This document shows, in pieces, positions 27,649 to 36,435 of a DNA stretch of 64,000 nucleotides. The notes under the pieces are model-generated. The model searched no databases and was not told where the DNA came from. It was given only the letters and a program-made list of their open reading frames with translations. How positions within the stretch are numbered: position 1 is the first letter of the stretch; the number at the start of each line of letters is the position of its first letter. A program made the translations under genes and the position numbers. The DNA lies in the NCBI RefSeq assembly GCF_002286975.1, contig NZ_NSKB01000003.1, forward strand, positions 62,001 through 126,000. Direction: 5' to 3'. This DNA is from Halomonas salipaludis (GTDB lineage: Bacteria > Pseudomonadota > Gammaproteobacteria > Pseudomonadales > Halomonadaceae).

Positions 27649-29067
27649 ATGACTACTCGTATCGAACATGATCTGCTGGGCGAGCGCGCCCTGCCGGCGG
27701 ATGCCTGGTACGGCATCCAGACCCAGCGCGCGCTGGAGAACTTCCGCATCACCGGGATTCCGATCAGCCACTTCCCCGAGCTGGTGCAGGCACTGGCCAT
27801 GGTCAAGTCGGCCGCCGCCAGCGCCAACCAGGCGGTGGGCGCCCTCGAACCCCACAAGGCCGCAGCGATACAGGACGCCTGCCAGGAGATCATCGACGGC
27901 GCGTTACACGACCAGTTCGTCGTCGACCTGATCCAGGGGGGCGCCGGCACCTCCACCAACATGAACGCCAACGAAGTGATCGCCAACCTGGCGCTGGCCA
28001 AGCTTGGTCACCCCAAGGGGGCCTATCAGCACCTACATCCCAACGACGACGTCAACCGCTCCCAGTCGACCAACGACGCCTACCCCACCGCCGCCTGCCT
28101 GAGCATGCAGTTCGCCGCGGAACCACTGATCACCGCCATCAGCGACCTGGGTGATGCCCTCCAGGAGAAGGCCGTGGCCTTCGCCGACGTGGTCAAGATG
28201 GGACGCACCCAACTGCAGGACGCCGTCCCCATGACCCTGGGGCAGGAGTTCGAGGCCTTCGCGGTAAACCTCGGCGAGGACATCGAGCGCCTGCGGGAAG
28301 CCCAGAGACTGCTGTGCGAGATCAACCTCGGCGGCACCGCCATCGGCACCGGCCTCAACGCACCGGCACGCTACCAGGCGCTGGCCGTCGAGCACCTGGC
28401 ACAGTTGTCGGCGCGCCCGCTGGTGCCGGCGTCGCACCTCATCGAGGCTACCTCGGACATGGGTGCCTTCGTGTTCCTGTCGGGGATGCTCAAGCGCTTC
28501 GCCATCAAGCTCGGCAAGCTGTGCAACGATCTACGCCTGCTCTCCAGCGGGCCGCGCACCGGACTGGGAGAAATCACCCTGCCCCCGGTGCAGCCCGGCT
28601 CCTCGATCATGCCCGGCAAGATCAATCCGGTGATTCCCGAGGCGGTCAACCAGACCGTCTACCAGGTGATCGCCAGCGATCTCGCCGTCACCATGGCCGC
28701 TGAGGCGGGTCAGTTGCAGCTCAACGCCATGGAGCCGATGATCATCTACAACCTGCTCAATGCCATGCGCATGCTGGGCGAGGCCTGCCATATGTTGCGC
28801 ACCCGCTGCATCGTCGGCATCGAAGCCAACCGCGAGGCCTGCGCCCAGCACGTCGAGCGCAGCATCGGCGTAGTGACCTCGCTGGTACCGCACATCGGCT
28901 ACGCCAACGCCACGCGTATCGCCCGCCAGGCCCTGCATAGCGGTGCCACGGTCCGCGAACTGGTGATCGCCGAAGGGCTGCTGGATCCACAGCGGCTCGA
29001 TGTACTGCTGCGCCCCAACGCCATGCTGGCCCCGATGCAAGAGGATCAACCATGCCGCGACTGCTGA
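27649..29067 (+). CDS. aspA: Aspartate ammonia-lyase (aspartase)
   Basis: A 472-residue member of the aspartase/fumarase superfamily, converting aspartate to fumarate and ammonia. The superfamily signature GSSIMPGKINPVIPEAVNQ (about residue 320) is intact, and TSTNMNANEVIANLA and RSQSTNDAYPTA are the other two substrate-site regions. The start sequence TRIEHDLLGERALPADAWYGIQT resembles AspA rather than FumC. It overlaps the downstream asparaginase gene by 16 nt, giving a direct route from asparagine to fumarate. Confidence 0.93.
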   Translation: MTTRIEHDLLGERALPADAWYGIQTQRALENFRITGIPISHFPELVQALAMVKSAAASANQAVGALEPHKAAAIQDACQEIIDGALHDQFVVDLIQGGAGTSTNMNANEVIANLALAKLGHPKGAYQHLHPNDDVNRSQSTNDAYPTAACLSMQFAAEPLITAISDLGDALQEKAVAFADVVKMGRTQLQDAVPMTLGQEFEAFAVNLGEDIERLREAQRLLCEINLGGTAIGTGLNAPARYQALAVEHLAQLSARPLVPASHLIEATSDMGAFVFLSGMLKRFAIKLGKLCNDLRLLSSGPRTGLGEITLPPVQPGSSIMPGKINPVIPEAVNQTVYQVIASDLAVTMAAEAGQLQLNAMEPMIIYNLLNAMRMLGEACHMLRTRCIVGIEANREACAQHVERSIGVVTSLVPHIGYANATRIARQALHSGATVRELVIAEGLLDPQRLDVLLRPNAMLAPMQEDQPCRDC

Positions 29068-30074
29068 TTCTCTATACCGGTGGCACCCTGGGCATGCAGG
29101 CGTCACCGGCGGGCTACGTGCCCTCGGCCGACTTCGACGAGCGCCTGAACACGGCCCTGGCGGCCTATCCGGCCGGGACGCTACCGGACTACACCCTGCA
29201 CCGCCTGCAGCCACTGATCGACAGCGCCGACCTTAGCCTGGGGTGCTGGAACCGCATGGTCAGCGTGCTGGCCGCGGCCTGGGAGCGCTACGACGGTTTC
29301 GTGATCCTGCATGGCACCGACACCATGGCCTACACGGCCTCGGCGCTCTCCTTTCTGCTCGGCGCGCTCGACAAGCCGGTGATATTGACCGGGTCTCAGG
29401 TTCCGCTAGGCGAACCGCGCAGCGATGCCCTCAATAACATCATCCTGGCCATGCAGGCGGCCACACACCCGGCTGCCCCCCGCGAGGTGTGCCTCGCCTT
29501 CCACGACCGCCTACTGCGCGGCAACCGTGCTCGCAAGTGCCGGACTCAAGGCCTGGATGCTTTCGACTCGCCCAACGCCCCCTGGCTCGGCGAGGCGGGC
29601 ATCGAGCTGCACGTCTCAGCTCACGACCCGCTGCCGAGCGGCGCCCCCGAGCTGGCGGTGCCTGATTTCGACGCTGGCCGCGTCGGCGTGCTGCACTGCC
29701 ACCCCGGACTGTCGCCGCGACAGGTCGCCCTGCAGCTCGACGATCACCAGCTTCAGGGCCTGGTACTGATGACCTACGGGGTCGGCAACCCGCCCGGTCT
29801 CGACGGTCAATTGCTCGACTGCCTACAGCAGGCCGCCGACAGGGGGCTGGTCATCTTCAACGTGACGCAGTGCGGTCAGGGCGCGGTGCAGCAGGCAACC
29901 TACGCCACCGGCAAACGCCTCCACGATGCCGGGGTGATCTCAGGGCAGGACATCACCCCCGAAGCAGCGATCACCAAGCTGCAGGTGCTGCTCGCTCGCG
30001 GGCAGTCCGGCCAGGCGCTACGCGACGCCCTGGGCCTGCCGTTGCGCGGCGAGATGCGTGCACCGACGAGCTAG
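29052..30074 (+). CDS. ansA: Type I (cytoplasmic) L-asparaginase
   Basis: A 340-residue enzyme hydrolysing asparagine to aspartate and ammonia. The first nucleophile motif YTGGTLGM lies near residue 8 and the second, HGTDTMAYTASALSFLL, near 87. There is no signal peptide, so the product is cytoplasmic (AnsA type). Its ATG lies inside the aspA 3' end, so translation is probably coupled. Together with AspA and the upstream symporter it completes an asparagine utilisation operon. Confidence 0.93.
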   Translation: MPRLLILYTGGTLGMQASPAGYVPSADFDERLNTALAAYPAGTLPDYTLHRLQPLIDSADLSLGCWNRMVSVLAAAWERYDGFVILHGTDTMAYTASALSFLLGALDKPVILTGSQVPLGEPRSDALNNIILAMQAATHPAAPREVCLAFHDRLLRGNRARKCRTQGLDAFDSPNAPWLGEAGIELHVSAHDPLPSGAPELAVPDFDAGRVGVLHCHPGLSPRQVALQLDDHQLQGLVLMTYGVGNPPGLDGQLLDCLQQAADRGLVIFNVTQCGQGAVQQATYATGKRLHDAGVISGQDITPEAAITKLQVLLARGQSGQALRDALGLPLRGEMRAPTS

Positions 30075-30228
30075 GCTTCACCGATGTACAAATTTCGTCC
30101 AACTTTTACACGCGAGAAAAGGTAGCCATGCTTGCATCATGGTTCCCTCGCCCTGGGTGGGCAAAGAATTCGCCCCCGGCGCCAATCTCTCCTACATTAC
30201 TTGTACATCCACTCTTGAGGCATTCGAT

Positions 30229-30573
30229 ATGGCCGAGAGTATCCACCCGGTCTCGGGCAATATCACCCTGAAGCAGTTGAGCCGCGGCATCGCCGATGGC
30301 CATACCCCAATCGTCGAGGTCGAGTCCCAGGACGGCATCTACATCGTGCGGCTGCACTACGCGAATGGCGTGGCCGAGCTGTCCGACGAGCACGGCAAGA
30401 CCCGCACCTTCCTGGGCACCGGCGAGATCCGCGACCTGCTCGGTGAAACCGGCCTGACCCACGGCGTGCTGACCTGGGCCGACCAGTGCGGCGACGAGAT
30501 GATCGGCGTTCCGGGACATGCCATTACCCCCGATGAGATGCTCGCCTACGGCACGCGGATCTCGTTTCGCTGA
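30229..30573 (+). CDS. DUF6482-like small protein
   Basis: A 114-residue protein starting MAESIHPVSGNITLKQL, with GAGG before the ATG. It resembles the short DUF6482 proteins found in Halomonas and Pseudomonas, which have a compact beta-rich fold with IVEVESQDGIYIVRL near residue 32 and no known function. The frame is open upstream, but that part looks non-coding. It is not obviously in the asparaginase operon, since 155 nt separate them. Confidence 0.7.
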   Translation: MAESIHPVSGNITLKQLSRGIADGHTPIVEVESQDGIYIVRLHYANGVAELSDEHGKTRTFLGTGEIRDLLGETGLTHGVLTWADQCGDEMIGVPGHAITPDEMLAYGTRISFR

Positions 30574-30727
30574 GAGACTGAGCCTGCTCGGGATCGTAGC
30601 CACTGGCGGTAGCGTTTCGGCGCAGCTCGCGGGCGATCTGCCTCTGGCTCATACCCAAGCCATGGCGGGCATGAATCAGGTATCGTTGGGTCTGGGTCAG
30701 CTGTCGGTATCCCATGCTCTGCTTCAC
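30574..30727 (-). pseudogene. IS30-family transposase N-terminal remnant
   Basis: The frame from 30727 reads MKQSMGYRQLTQTQRYLIHA, then SQRQIARELRRNATASGYDPEQAQ. This is the N-terminal helix-turn-helix and following segment of IS30-type transposases. About 15-20 residues are missing between the first helix-turn-helix (QIAREL) and the RELRRN...GYDPEQA part, so there is an internal deletion. The catalytic domain is absent and the frame soon ends. It abuts the 3' end of the DUF6482-like gene. Confidence 0.7.
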
Positions 30728-30745
30728 TTTGATCGGTAAAGCAGG

Positions 30746-30771
30746 GAGGGTACCGGCGCTGGCCGGCCCTC
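30746..30771 (+). terminator. Hairpin terminator-like element
   Basis: GAGGG-TA-CCGGC (30746-30757) pairs with GCCGG-CCCTC (30762-30771), followed by TTGCTTCT. It lies between the IS30 remnant and the SnoaL-like gene. Confidence 0.5.
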
Positions 30772-30833
30772 TTGCTTCTACTGCGTGGTCCGAAGTGCTG
30801 CGGTTATTCTATGAATCCAGGTACTAGAGATCA

Positions 30834-31193
30834 TCATCTTTGAAGGATGGTAAAGGTCTGGACTGCGATCTTTCCATTTTTCACAATCATCGTATCCGTT
30901 GCCTTTAGCACAAATGGCGCGGCGCTCCAAACCAAGTATGCAACATCACCAGACACTTCCTTCTTAACAACCTTGAAGGCTGCCCAGAATTCAGGACTAG
31001 CTGTTTCAAGGAAGCCTTCGAAGAAAGCCCGAATTTGATTGAGGCCAGCGTAGCGTTCTGTATCGGTGAGGACGACTGATGAATCCGCATAGTCATCCAT
31101 AATAGAGTCAATGCCTTCTGCGAAGGAAGCTAGGTGATGATTGAACACATCTCCGGTGGCATCTTGAAAATCAGGCTCTTGAGTCAGGGTCAT
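30834..31193 (-). CDS. SnoaL/NTF2-like protein
   Basis: A 119-residue protein of the NTF2-like superfamily, with the cone-shaped fold expected from FNHHLASFAEGIDSIMDDYADSSVVLTD at the N-terminus and the closing strands KNGKIAVQTFTI. Such proteins serve as small isomerases, hydrolases or ligand binders. The specific reaction is unknown. The gene is in an AT-richer block with a cupin and an AraC regulator in the same direction and was probably acquired with them. Confidence 0.7.
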   Translation of the reverse strand: MTLTQEPDFQDATGDVFNHHLASFAEGIDSIMDDYADSSVVLTDTERYAGLNQIRAFFEGFLETASPEFWAAFKVVKKEVSGDVAYLVWSAAPFVLKATDTMIVKNGKIAVQTFTILQR

Positions 31194-31301
31194 GACATCT
31201 TCCTCGATTTCAATCCCAAGGGTTACTCTCTATTCACATGTATCGGACATCACGAATAACACTCTGCCAAGCCGATGCCTCGGCTTGGCATTGAGTCTCT
31301 G

Positions 31302-31751
31302 TTATCTGGCCTCCTCAATATATGCCTCCCACGCGCCCTGGGCTTCGGACCATCCAATATTGGCAATCACACTTCCGTCCGGGTTAATAAATGCCAGAGG
31401 ACCAAGAAAGGTCATATAAAACGCACTGGGCACAGGAAAGTATGTTTTATCGTGACAAGCACCTGAGGATTCAAACCCATAGCCTGGGGCGGTAGCCGTT
31501 TCACCCCCTTGGTCGCTGCCACCACGAACATCCATACGCCCCTTATAAAGAAAATATTCGCCTGGACCAGTATGGATATGGGAGTTGAAAGATGAACCGG
31601 CCGGGCATTCAAAGGCCGCAGTCCAAGAGCCCATTTCAGGGGAAACGTGGAGCAAGCGCCAAGTAATGCCACCAGCAGAGAAAGCCTCAGGGAAAGGGGC
31701 CCAAGGGTAGTCATCCATCTGTACATATTCTTCTACGGCTTTCGGCTTCAT
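31302..31751 (-). CDS. Cupin-domain protein (ChrR-like)
   Basis: A 149-residue single-cupin protein. The metal-site motif is partly visible as FNSHIHTGPGEYFLYKGRMDVRGG (two His and a Glu in cupin motif 1) with GYGFESSGACHDKTYFPV further on. It is similar in length to ChrR-like or acetylacetone-dioxygenase-like cupins. Its reaction is not assignable. It lies 108 nt upstream of the SnoaL-like gene on the same strand, so both may be one transcript controlled by the AraC regulator upstream. Confidence 0.7.
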   Translation of the reverse strand: MKPKAVEEYVQMDDYPWAPFPEAFSAGGITWRLLHVSPEMGSWTAAFECPAGSSFNSHIHTGPGEYFLYKGRMDVRGGSDQGGETATAPGYGFESSGACHDKTYFPVPSAFYMTFLGPLAFINPDGSVIANIGWSEAQGAWEAYIEEAR

Positions 31752-32137
31752 GACTCTTTACCTCTAATGTATTATATTTTGACTTCAATCACACCAATAC
31801 AGCAGCAATCTCCTTTAACTCCTGCATGATGCGCACGTTCAATATAGCGGCTTGTGAGCACGCGGCTTGCCTGTGAGCGCAGGAGGACTGCTCTCTAAGT
31901 GCACAGCTTGATCGGTTGAGCTGAGGAAATACGCGCGGCTATGTGCCCTGATTGGCCACGGACAGGCGTCCTAGTGTCAAACAGGCAGTCTAACCGAAGC
32001 ATATTGACTAAATTAGAAGTCGGGGAGTACAGACAGTGCCTGGAACATCGTGACACCATCGAGATGGTAACGCCCAGTGACGTAAAAAAAGCAATAGAAA
32101 ATATTACAACACTATAAACCCACTGAGACTTTCCGCA
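31752..32137. other. Intergenic region between the cupin and araC-type genes
   Basis: These 386 nt are AT-rich and contain no large gene. They probably hold the promoter of the cupin/SnoaL pair and the downstream end of the araC-type gene. One short plus-strand ORF is listed separately. Confidence 0.5.
31941..32117 (+). CDS. Short ORF of unknown status
   Basis: A 58-codon plus-strand frame starts MCPDWPRTGVL and ends DVKKAIENITTL before TAA. The C-terminal half (LEVGEYRQCLEHRDTIEMVT) has protein-like composition. No ribosome binding site is seen. It might be a small gene or the decayed 3' end of a larger one. Confidence is low. Confidence 0.22.
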   Translation: MCPDWPRTGVLVSNRQSNRSILTKLEVGEYRQCLEHRDTIEMVTPSDVKKAIENITTL

Positions 32138-33112
32138 TTAATGAATGCTGCCATTTTTAACAATTATTGCCTTTCGATAGTCACGCGGGGAAACACCAAA
32201 AGCATCTTTAAACCTTCTGCTGAAATGCGCCGCGTTATGAAAGCCCCATGAATATGCAACTTCCGATATTGCTCTCTGATCCATACTAGGATTAGAGAGC
32301 TCCCGCTGACAGCGGAGCAGGCGTTGATGAATAATAAACTTCTGAACCGTTTGCCCTTCCTCCTCGAATAGTGAGTACAAATATCTCAACGACATGTTGT
32401 TAGAAACTGCAATTTCACTCGGTGTTAGCATGGCGTCATCAAGATGCTCCTCAATGAATTTTTTAACCAACCCCAAACGCTGACTCTTCTGGCATATTGA
32501 AACTTTTCCATCCGCACCTAACGAGCTCACTAACGTACCAAGCATACCCTCCGTCAAGGCTTCGCCATTGCGAATACTTCCAGAAAACAGCTCCGGCACA
32601 ATGGACTTTACGAGAGGATAAATCAAGGCTGACGCTGTGGAGCCATGGGCATGCATATTGCGGATAGAATGCCAAGTGCCAGGCAACCAACTTCTCAATC
32701 GCGCAAGTGGCATAATAATGGATATCTTCTGAAGCCGCTGCGTCACTTCAAACTTCATTGGCCGGGTTGTATTCCAAATCAGTAGGTCACCCGGACCCAA
32801 CCTGTACGACCTGGAATCTATAGTGAAGACTTCCCCCCCTGAAATGATAAGTTGAATTGCCAGCATTTCAAGATCATCCGCTGCGATTTGCCGCCCTCCT
32901 CGGGAAGCACTACATGGATCGCAAATACATTCAACCAGCTTGAAATTACCAATTGTGCGAGAAGCTAGCTGGGCACGAAAACAGACCGATGCAGAAGCGC
33001 TGGGAACCCAAGTGCCATATACCCTGCTCAATTCATCGTTCCACTGTTCGTATGGCATGGAAGCACCCAGTTCATGGGTGATCCCCTCCGGCATCGGTAT
33101 AGACATCCTCAA
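32138..33112 (-). CDS. AraC-family transcriptional regulator
   Basis: A 324-residue regulator with a C-terminal AraC/XylS double helix-turn-helix (about 215-315, including the signature SEVAYSWGFHNAAHFSRRFKDAFGVSPRDYR). The N-terminal domain resembles the AraC-binding-like domain of PF14525 (about residues 50-190), which senses small aromatic or aliphatic ligands. Codon use is AT-richer than flanking genes. The neighbouring cupin and SnoaL-like genes are the likely targets. Confidence 0.88.
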   Translation of the reverse strand: MRMSIPMPEGITHELGASMPYEQWNDELSRVYGTWVPSASASVCFRAQLASRTIGNFKLVECICDPCSASRGGRQIAADDLEMLAIQLIISGGEVFTIDSRSYRLGPGDLLIWNTTRPMKFEVTQRLQKISIIMPLARLRSWLPGTWHSIRNMHAHGSTASALIYPLVKSIVPELFSGSIRNGEALTEGMLGTLVSSLGADGKVSICQKSQRLGLVKKFIEEHLDDAMLTPSEIAVSNNMSLRYLYSLFEEEGQTVQKFIIHQRLLRCQRELSNPSMDQRAISEVAYSWGFHNAAHFSRRFKDAFGVSPRDYRKAIIVKNGSIH

Positions 33113-33200
33113 TATGACCTCTCATTCTTGTATTCTTCCCCACTATCAACTATAGACAGCGATCTCTCGATTCTCCAAAGCTTTGCCCTAAGCGGCGTGC

Positions 33201-33368
33201 TCAGTGGCCTCACCGATCTGCTGGGGCCTAGCCCTGCCCAAAGCGGTGATCCTCCGGCCCAGCGTGCTGTTCGACCCCGACGACGCCTTCCCTCGACGCT
33301 CGCCGGGCGGACCCGAGGTGCTGAGCTACCTGAACGACAGCCTGCCCGCCTGCCTACCGGGAGAGTGA
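33201..33368 (+). pseudogene. Possible 3' gene remnant
   Basis: A plus-strand frame open through 33366-33368 (TGA) reads LPKAVILRPSVLFDPDD and ends SYLNDSLPACLPGE. It is GC-rich and protein-like, but no start or upstream part is present because AT-rich DNA of the araC island abuts it. It may be the truncated 3' end of a chromosomal gene cut by the island insertion. The family is not recognised. Confidence 0.3.
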
Positions 33369-33376
33369 GGCCCGGC

Positions 33377-33910
33377 TCAATCGCCCAGGGCAGCGAGCCG
33401 GGCCGCCTCGACGATCTCGATCCAGTAGCCGTCGACGTCCTTGACGAAGGCCACGTCCTTCATCTTGCCCTGATCGGGGCGCTTGACGTACTCGACGTCG
33501 TTGGCATCGAACCAGGCCACCGCGGCGTCGAGGTCCGGCACGCTGAAGCAGATATGCCCGAAGCCCTGGGGCTCGGCATTGCCGTCGTGGTAGGCGAAGT
33601 CGTCCTGGCTCTCGGTGCCCCAATTGTGAGTCAGCTCGAGCAAGCCCTTCTGGCTGAAGGTCCACACCGTGCGCTGCCCGTCATCTTCCGGCACCTCGTC
33701 GCCAGCCTCGAGCTTGGCCAGGAAATAGAGGCTGAACTGCATCTCCTCGAAGTCGAGCCGCCGCACCACCTGCATGCCGAACACCCGGGTATAGAAGGCC
33801 AGCGCCTTCTCGGGATCCTTGATACGCAGCATGGTGTGGTTGAGACGGAAACCCTGGGATTCGGCGCTGGGGGCCACTACGCCGGGGTACTGCTCACCGT
33901 TGAAGCTCAT
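33377..33910 (-). CDS. gloA: Lactoylglutathione lyase (glyoxalase I)
   Basis: A 177-residue glyoxalase I that converts the methylglyoxal-glutathione hemithioacetal to lactoylglutathione. Motifs seen are NHTMLRIKDPEKALAFYTRVFGM at the N-terminus, LELTHNWGTE, and GFGHICFSVPDLDAA with the metal His, then WIEIVE near the end. The longer length (not about 135) matches the zinc-type GloA of pseudomonads. The start MSFNGEQYPG is preceded by AAGGAGAGG; an upstream in-frame ATG is rejected for lack of such a site. Confidence 0.92.
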   Translation of the reverse strand: MSFNGEQYPGVVAPSAESQGFRLNHTMLRIKDPEKALAFYTRVFGMQVVRRLDFEEMQFSLYFLAKLEAGDEVPEDDGQRTVWTFSQKGLLELTHNWGTESQDDFAYHDGNAEPQGFGHICFSVPDLDAAVAWFDANDVEYVKRPDQGKMKDVAFVKDVDGYWIEIVEAARLAALGD

Positions 33911-33994
33911 TGGTCCTCTCCTTGTCATATATGGCAGTGTCTAGTCGCTATGGGGGCGATGGGGCCGAGTTACCAGCCCCCCTCGCTACCAGTA

Positions 33995-35578
33995 TCATAC
34001 GGCACCCTCGCGCATCAGCTGGCCGATGTGCTCCGCCTGGCGGATCGCCAATGAAACGATGGTCAGGGTCGGGTTTTCTGCTGCCGAAGTGGTGAACTGA
34101 CTACCGTCGGAGATGAACAGGTTGGCGATCTCATGGCTCTGTCCATAGGCATTGCAGACGCCATCCTCGGCGCGCTCGCTCATTCGACAGGTGCCCAGGT
34201 TATGGGTCGATGGATAGGGCGGCACCTCGTAGATATCGCGTGCCCCCACCGCACGATAGAGCTCACTGCCCTGTCGATAGCCGTGCTCGCGCATTGCCAC
34301 ATCATTGGGATGGTCGTCGTAGTGCACATTGGCCACCGGCAAACCGTATTGATCCTTGGCCGCATCGCTGAGTGTGATGCGATTGGTGTCCCGCGGCATA
34401 TCCTCGCCCACCAACCACATGCCTGCCATATGGTCATACTGGTCGAGAGCGCCGGTGAAACGGCTGCCCCACGCCCCCGGGTCGAGAAACGCCGCCATGA
34501 ACGGCAAGCCTAGCGCCAGGGTTTCCATTTCGTAGCCGCCGACGAAGCCCCGCGACGGGTCATGTCGCGACTCGTCAGAGATGATCCCGGCCATGGTGGT
34601 GCCGCGGTACATATGCACCGGCTCGTCGAACGTGGCGTACACGGAGCCTGTCATGTGGCGCATGTAATTTCGCCCGACCTGCCCCGAGCCATTGGCCAGG
34701 CCATCGGGAAAACGAGACGATGCCGAGTTGAGCAGCAGCCTCGGCGTTTCGATAGAGTTGCCCGCGACGGCGACCAGGCGCGCCTTCTGACGCTGCTCGT
34801 TGCCCTCGGCATCGAAATAGACCACCGCCGTGACTCGGCCGGTATCGTCATGCTCGATGCGCGCCACATGGGACTCCGCGCGCAGTTCCATGTGCCCAGT
34901 GGCGATTGCTTCAGGCAGCTCGGTATACAGCGTCGACCACTTGGCCCCCACCTTGCAGCCCTGAAAGCAAAAACCGCGCTGCTGGCAAGCGGCCCGACCG
35001 TTGCGGTTCTCACTGTTGATGGCCATGTGTCCGGTATTGCAGGAGTAACCGAGCTTTTCGGCACCGGCATGCATGACCTTGAAGTTGTTATTGCCGGGTA
35101 GCCCCTTGTTGTCGTGAGTGCGGGTCACCCCCATGCGCCGCTCGGCGTTGTCGTAATAGGGCGCCAGGTCAGCGTAGCTCAGCGGCCAATCGAGCAGATT
35201 GGCATCCGCCACCGCGCCGTAGGCCGTCAACGCCTGGAACTCGTGGGGCTGAAAGCGCAGGCTGGCGCCGGCCCAGTGGACCGTGGTGCCGCCCACCGAC
35301 TTGACGATCCACGCCGGCAAGTTGGGGAAGTCCTGGGCGAGGCGAAAGCTCCCCGAGGTCGTACGCTTGTCCAGCCAGGCCAACTGAGCGAAGGACGCCC
35401 ACTCATCGGCGAGAAAGTCACTGCGAGTGTGCAGCTTCCCGGCTTCGAGCACCACGACATCAATGCCCTGCTGGGCGAGTTCATTCGCCAGGGTACCGCC
35501 GCCGGCCCCCGAGCCGATGATCACCACGACGCTGTCGTCATCGTGGGAATAGGTATGCTGTTTATCGGTCATGGCCAT
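33995..35578 (-). CDS. GMC-family oxidoreductase (dehydrogenase large subunit)
   Basis: A 527-residue flavoprotein with FAD-binding VVVIIGSGAGGGTLANELA at the N-terminus, GGTTVHWAGASLR near residue 95, and C-terminal NLGTCRM and AAENPTLTIVSLAIRQAEHI around the active site. It resembles the large subunit of membrane-bound gluconate/sorbitol/alcohol dehydrogenases. The Tat-exported small subunit is encoded 36 nt upstream, but no cytochrome c subunit gene follows, so the electron acceptor is unclear. Confidence 0.88.
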   Translation of the reverse strand: MAMTDKQHTYSHDDDSVVVIIGSGAGGGTLANELAQQGIDVVVLEAGKLHTRSDFLADEWASFAQLAWLDKRTTSGSFRLAQDFPNLPAWIVKSVGGTTVHWAGASLRFQPHEFQALTAYGAVADANLLDWPLSYADLAPYYDNAERRMGVTRTHDNKGLPGNNNFKVMHAGAEKLGYSCNTGHMAINSENRNGRAACQQRGFCFQGCKVGAKWSTLYTELPEAIATGHMELRAESHVARIEHDDTGRVTAVVYFDAEGNEQRQKARLVAVAGNSIETPRLLLNSASSRFPDGLANGSGQVGRNYMRHMTGSVYATFDEPVHMYRGTTMAGIISDESRHDPSRGFVGGYEMETLALGLPFMAAFLDPGAWGSRFTGALDQYDHMAGMWLVGEDMPRDTNRITLSDAAKDQYGLPVANVHYDDHPNDVAMREHGYRQGSELYRAVGARDIYEVPPYPSTHNLGTCRMSERAEDGVCNAYGQSHEIANLFISDGSQFTTSAAENPTLTIVSLAIRQAEHIGQLMREGAV

Positions 35579-35614
35579 GATGGCGACTCCTCATATCGTT
35601 GTTGTTGGAGCGAC

Positions 35615-36178
35615 TCAGACGCTTTCATTGGGCAGATAGCCGCCCGCCGGCTTAGGGGGGTCGGGTAGCCAGGTCAGGTCGTTGAAGCCACGCTGTAGAT
35701 AGCCGGCATTGCCTTCGCTGCCTTGATAGCCGAAGTGGGCGTAAGCCAGCGGATTGTCATAGAGCGTCACGATGGCGGGCCCGCGAACTTGCTCAAAAAA
35801 CGCCGAGCCAGCCATGGCCTCGAGCTGCACCAGGCGCTCGGTCTCCGCTAGAGACAGCCAGTCGCCCCCGGCTGCTGCATCTAGCTCGGCCACCCCCTGT
35901 TGCAGAAGGTCGAGCGTCTCGCTATCGGCGGCACGCCGATCCTGGTCCTTGACCGTCAACGCATAGACGGCATCTTCCAATTCAGAATGGGGAAATATCT
36001 GCCGCGTCATGGCGAGTAGCACCTCGCCTTCATGGGAGCTTAAGTGGTCGAGCGACATCGCCCAGCTGCGCGACGGTGCCAGCAGGGCGATGGGGCCGCT
36101 GGCCAGAGCCAGGGTGCCTGCCAGCACCCCACCGCTGGACTTGAGGAAAACACGACGGGTAAGCGACGTGGTCAACAT
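35615..36178 (-). CDS. Gluconate 2-dehydrogenase subunit 3-like protein (Tat signal)
   Basis: A 187-residue small subunit with an N-terminal twin-arginine signal (SLTRRVFLKSSGGVLAG). The mature part (EVLLAMTRQIFPHSEL ... FGYQGSEGNAGYLQRGF) matches the gluconate 2-dehydrogenase subunit 3 family. It likely chaperones export of the GMC subunit and completes the enzyme in the periplasm. The start MLTTSLTRR has GGGAGG upstream. The two genes form an operon followed by gloA on the same strand. Confidence 0.85.
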   Translation of the reverse strand: MLTTSLTRRVFLKSSGGVLAGTLALASGPIALLAPSRSWAMSLDHLSSHEGEVLLAMTRQIFPHSELEDAVYALTVKDQDRRAADSETLDLLQQGVAELDAAAGGDWLSLAETERLVQLEAMAGSAFFEQVRGPAIVTLYDNPLAYAHFGYQGSEGNAGYLQRGFNDLTWLPDPPKPAGGYLPNESV

Positions 36179-36435
36179 GGCGAGCCTCCCAAGGGAGCAG
36201 GCGGGGGCGATTTCCATCGTCTCCCGCGATTGTTGTGATTATCGGGTAGACGCATCCATTGGCATCTCATTGCAGGCTAGGCCGAGCGCTCCTGCAAGGG
36301 GTAACAATGGGCTACTACGTAGACCAAGGTCTGGGCAAACGGGCCAAGGCAACGTCTCGTGTTCAAGGGGGATGGCCGCGCCGCAAGGATGGCGCTAATG
36401 TAAGATAGGTAACGGCGACGAAAGAGGGCCTCGGC

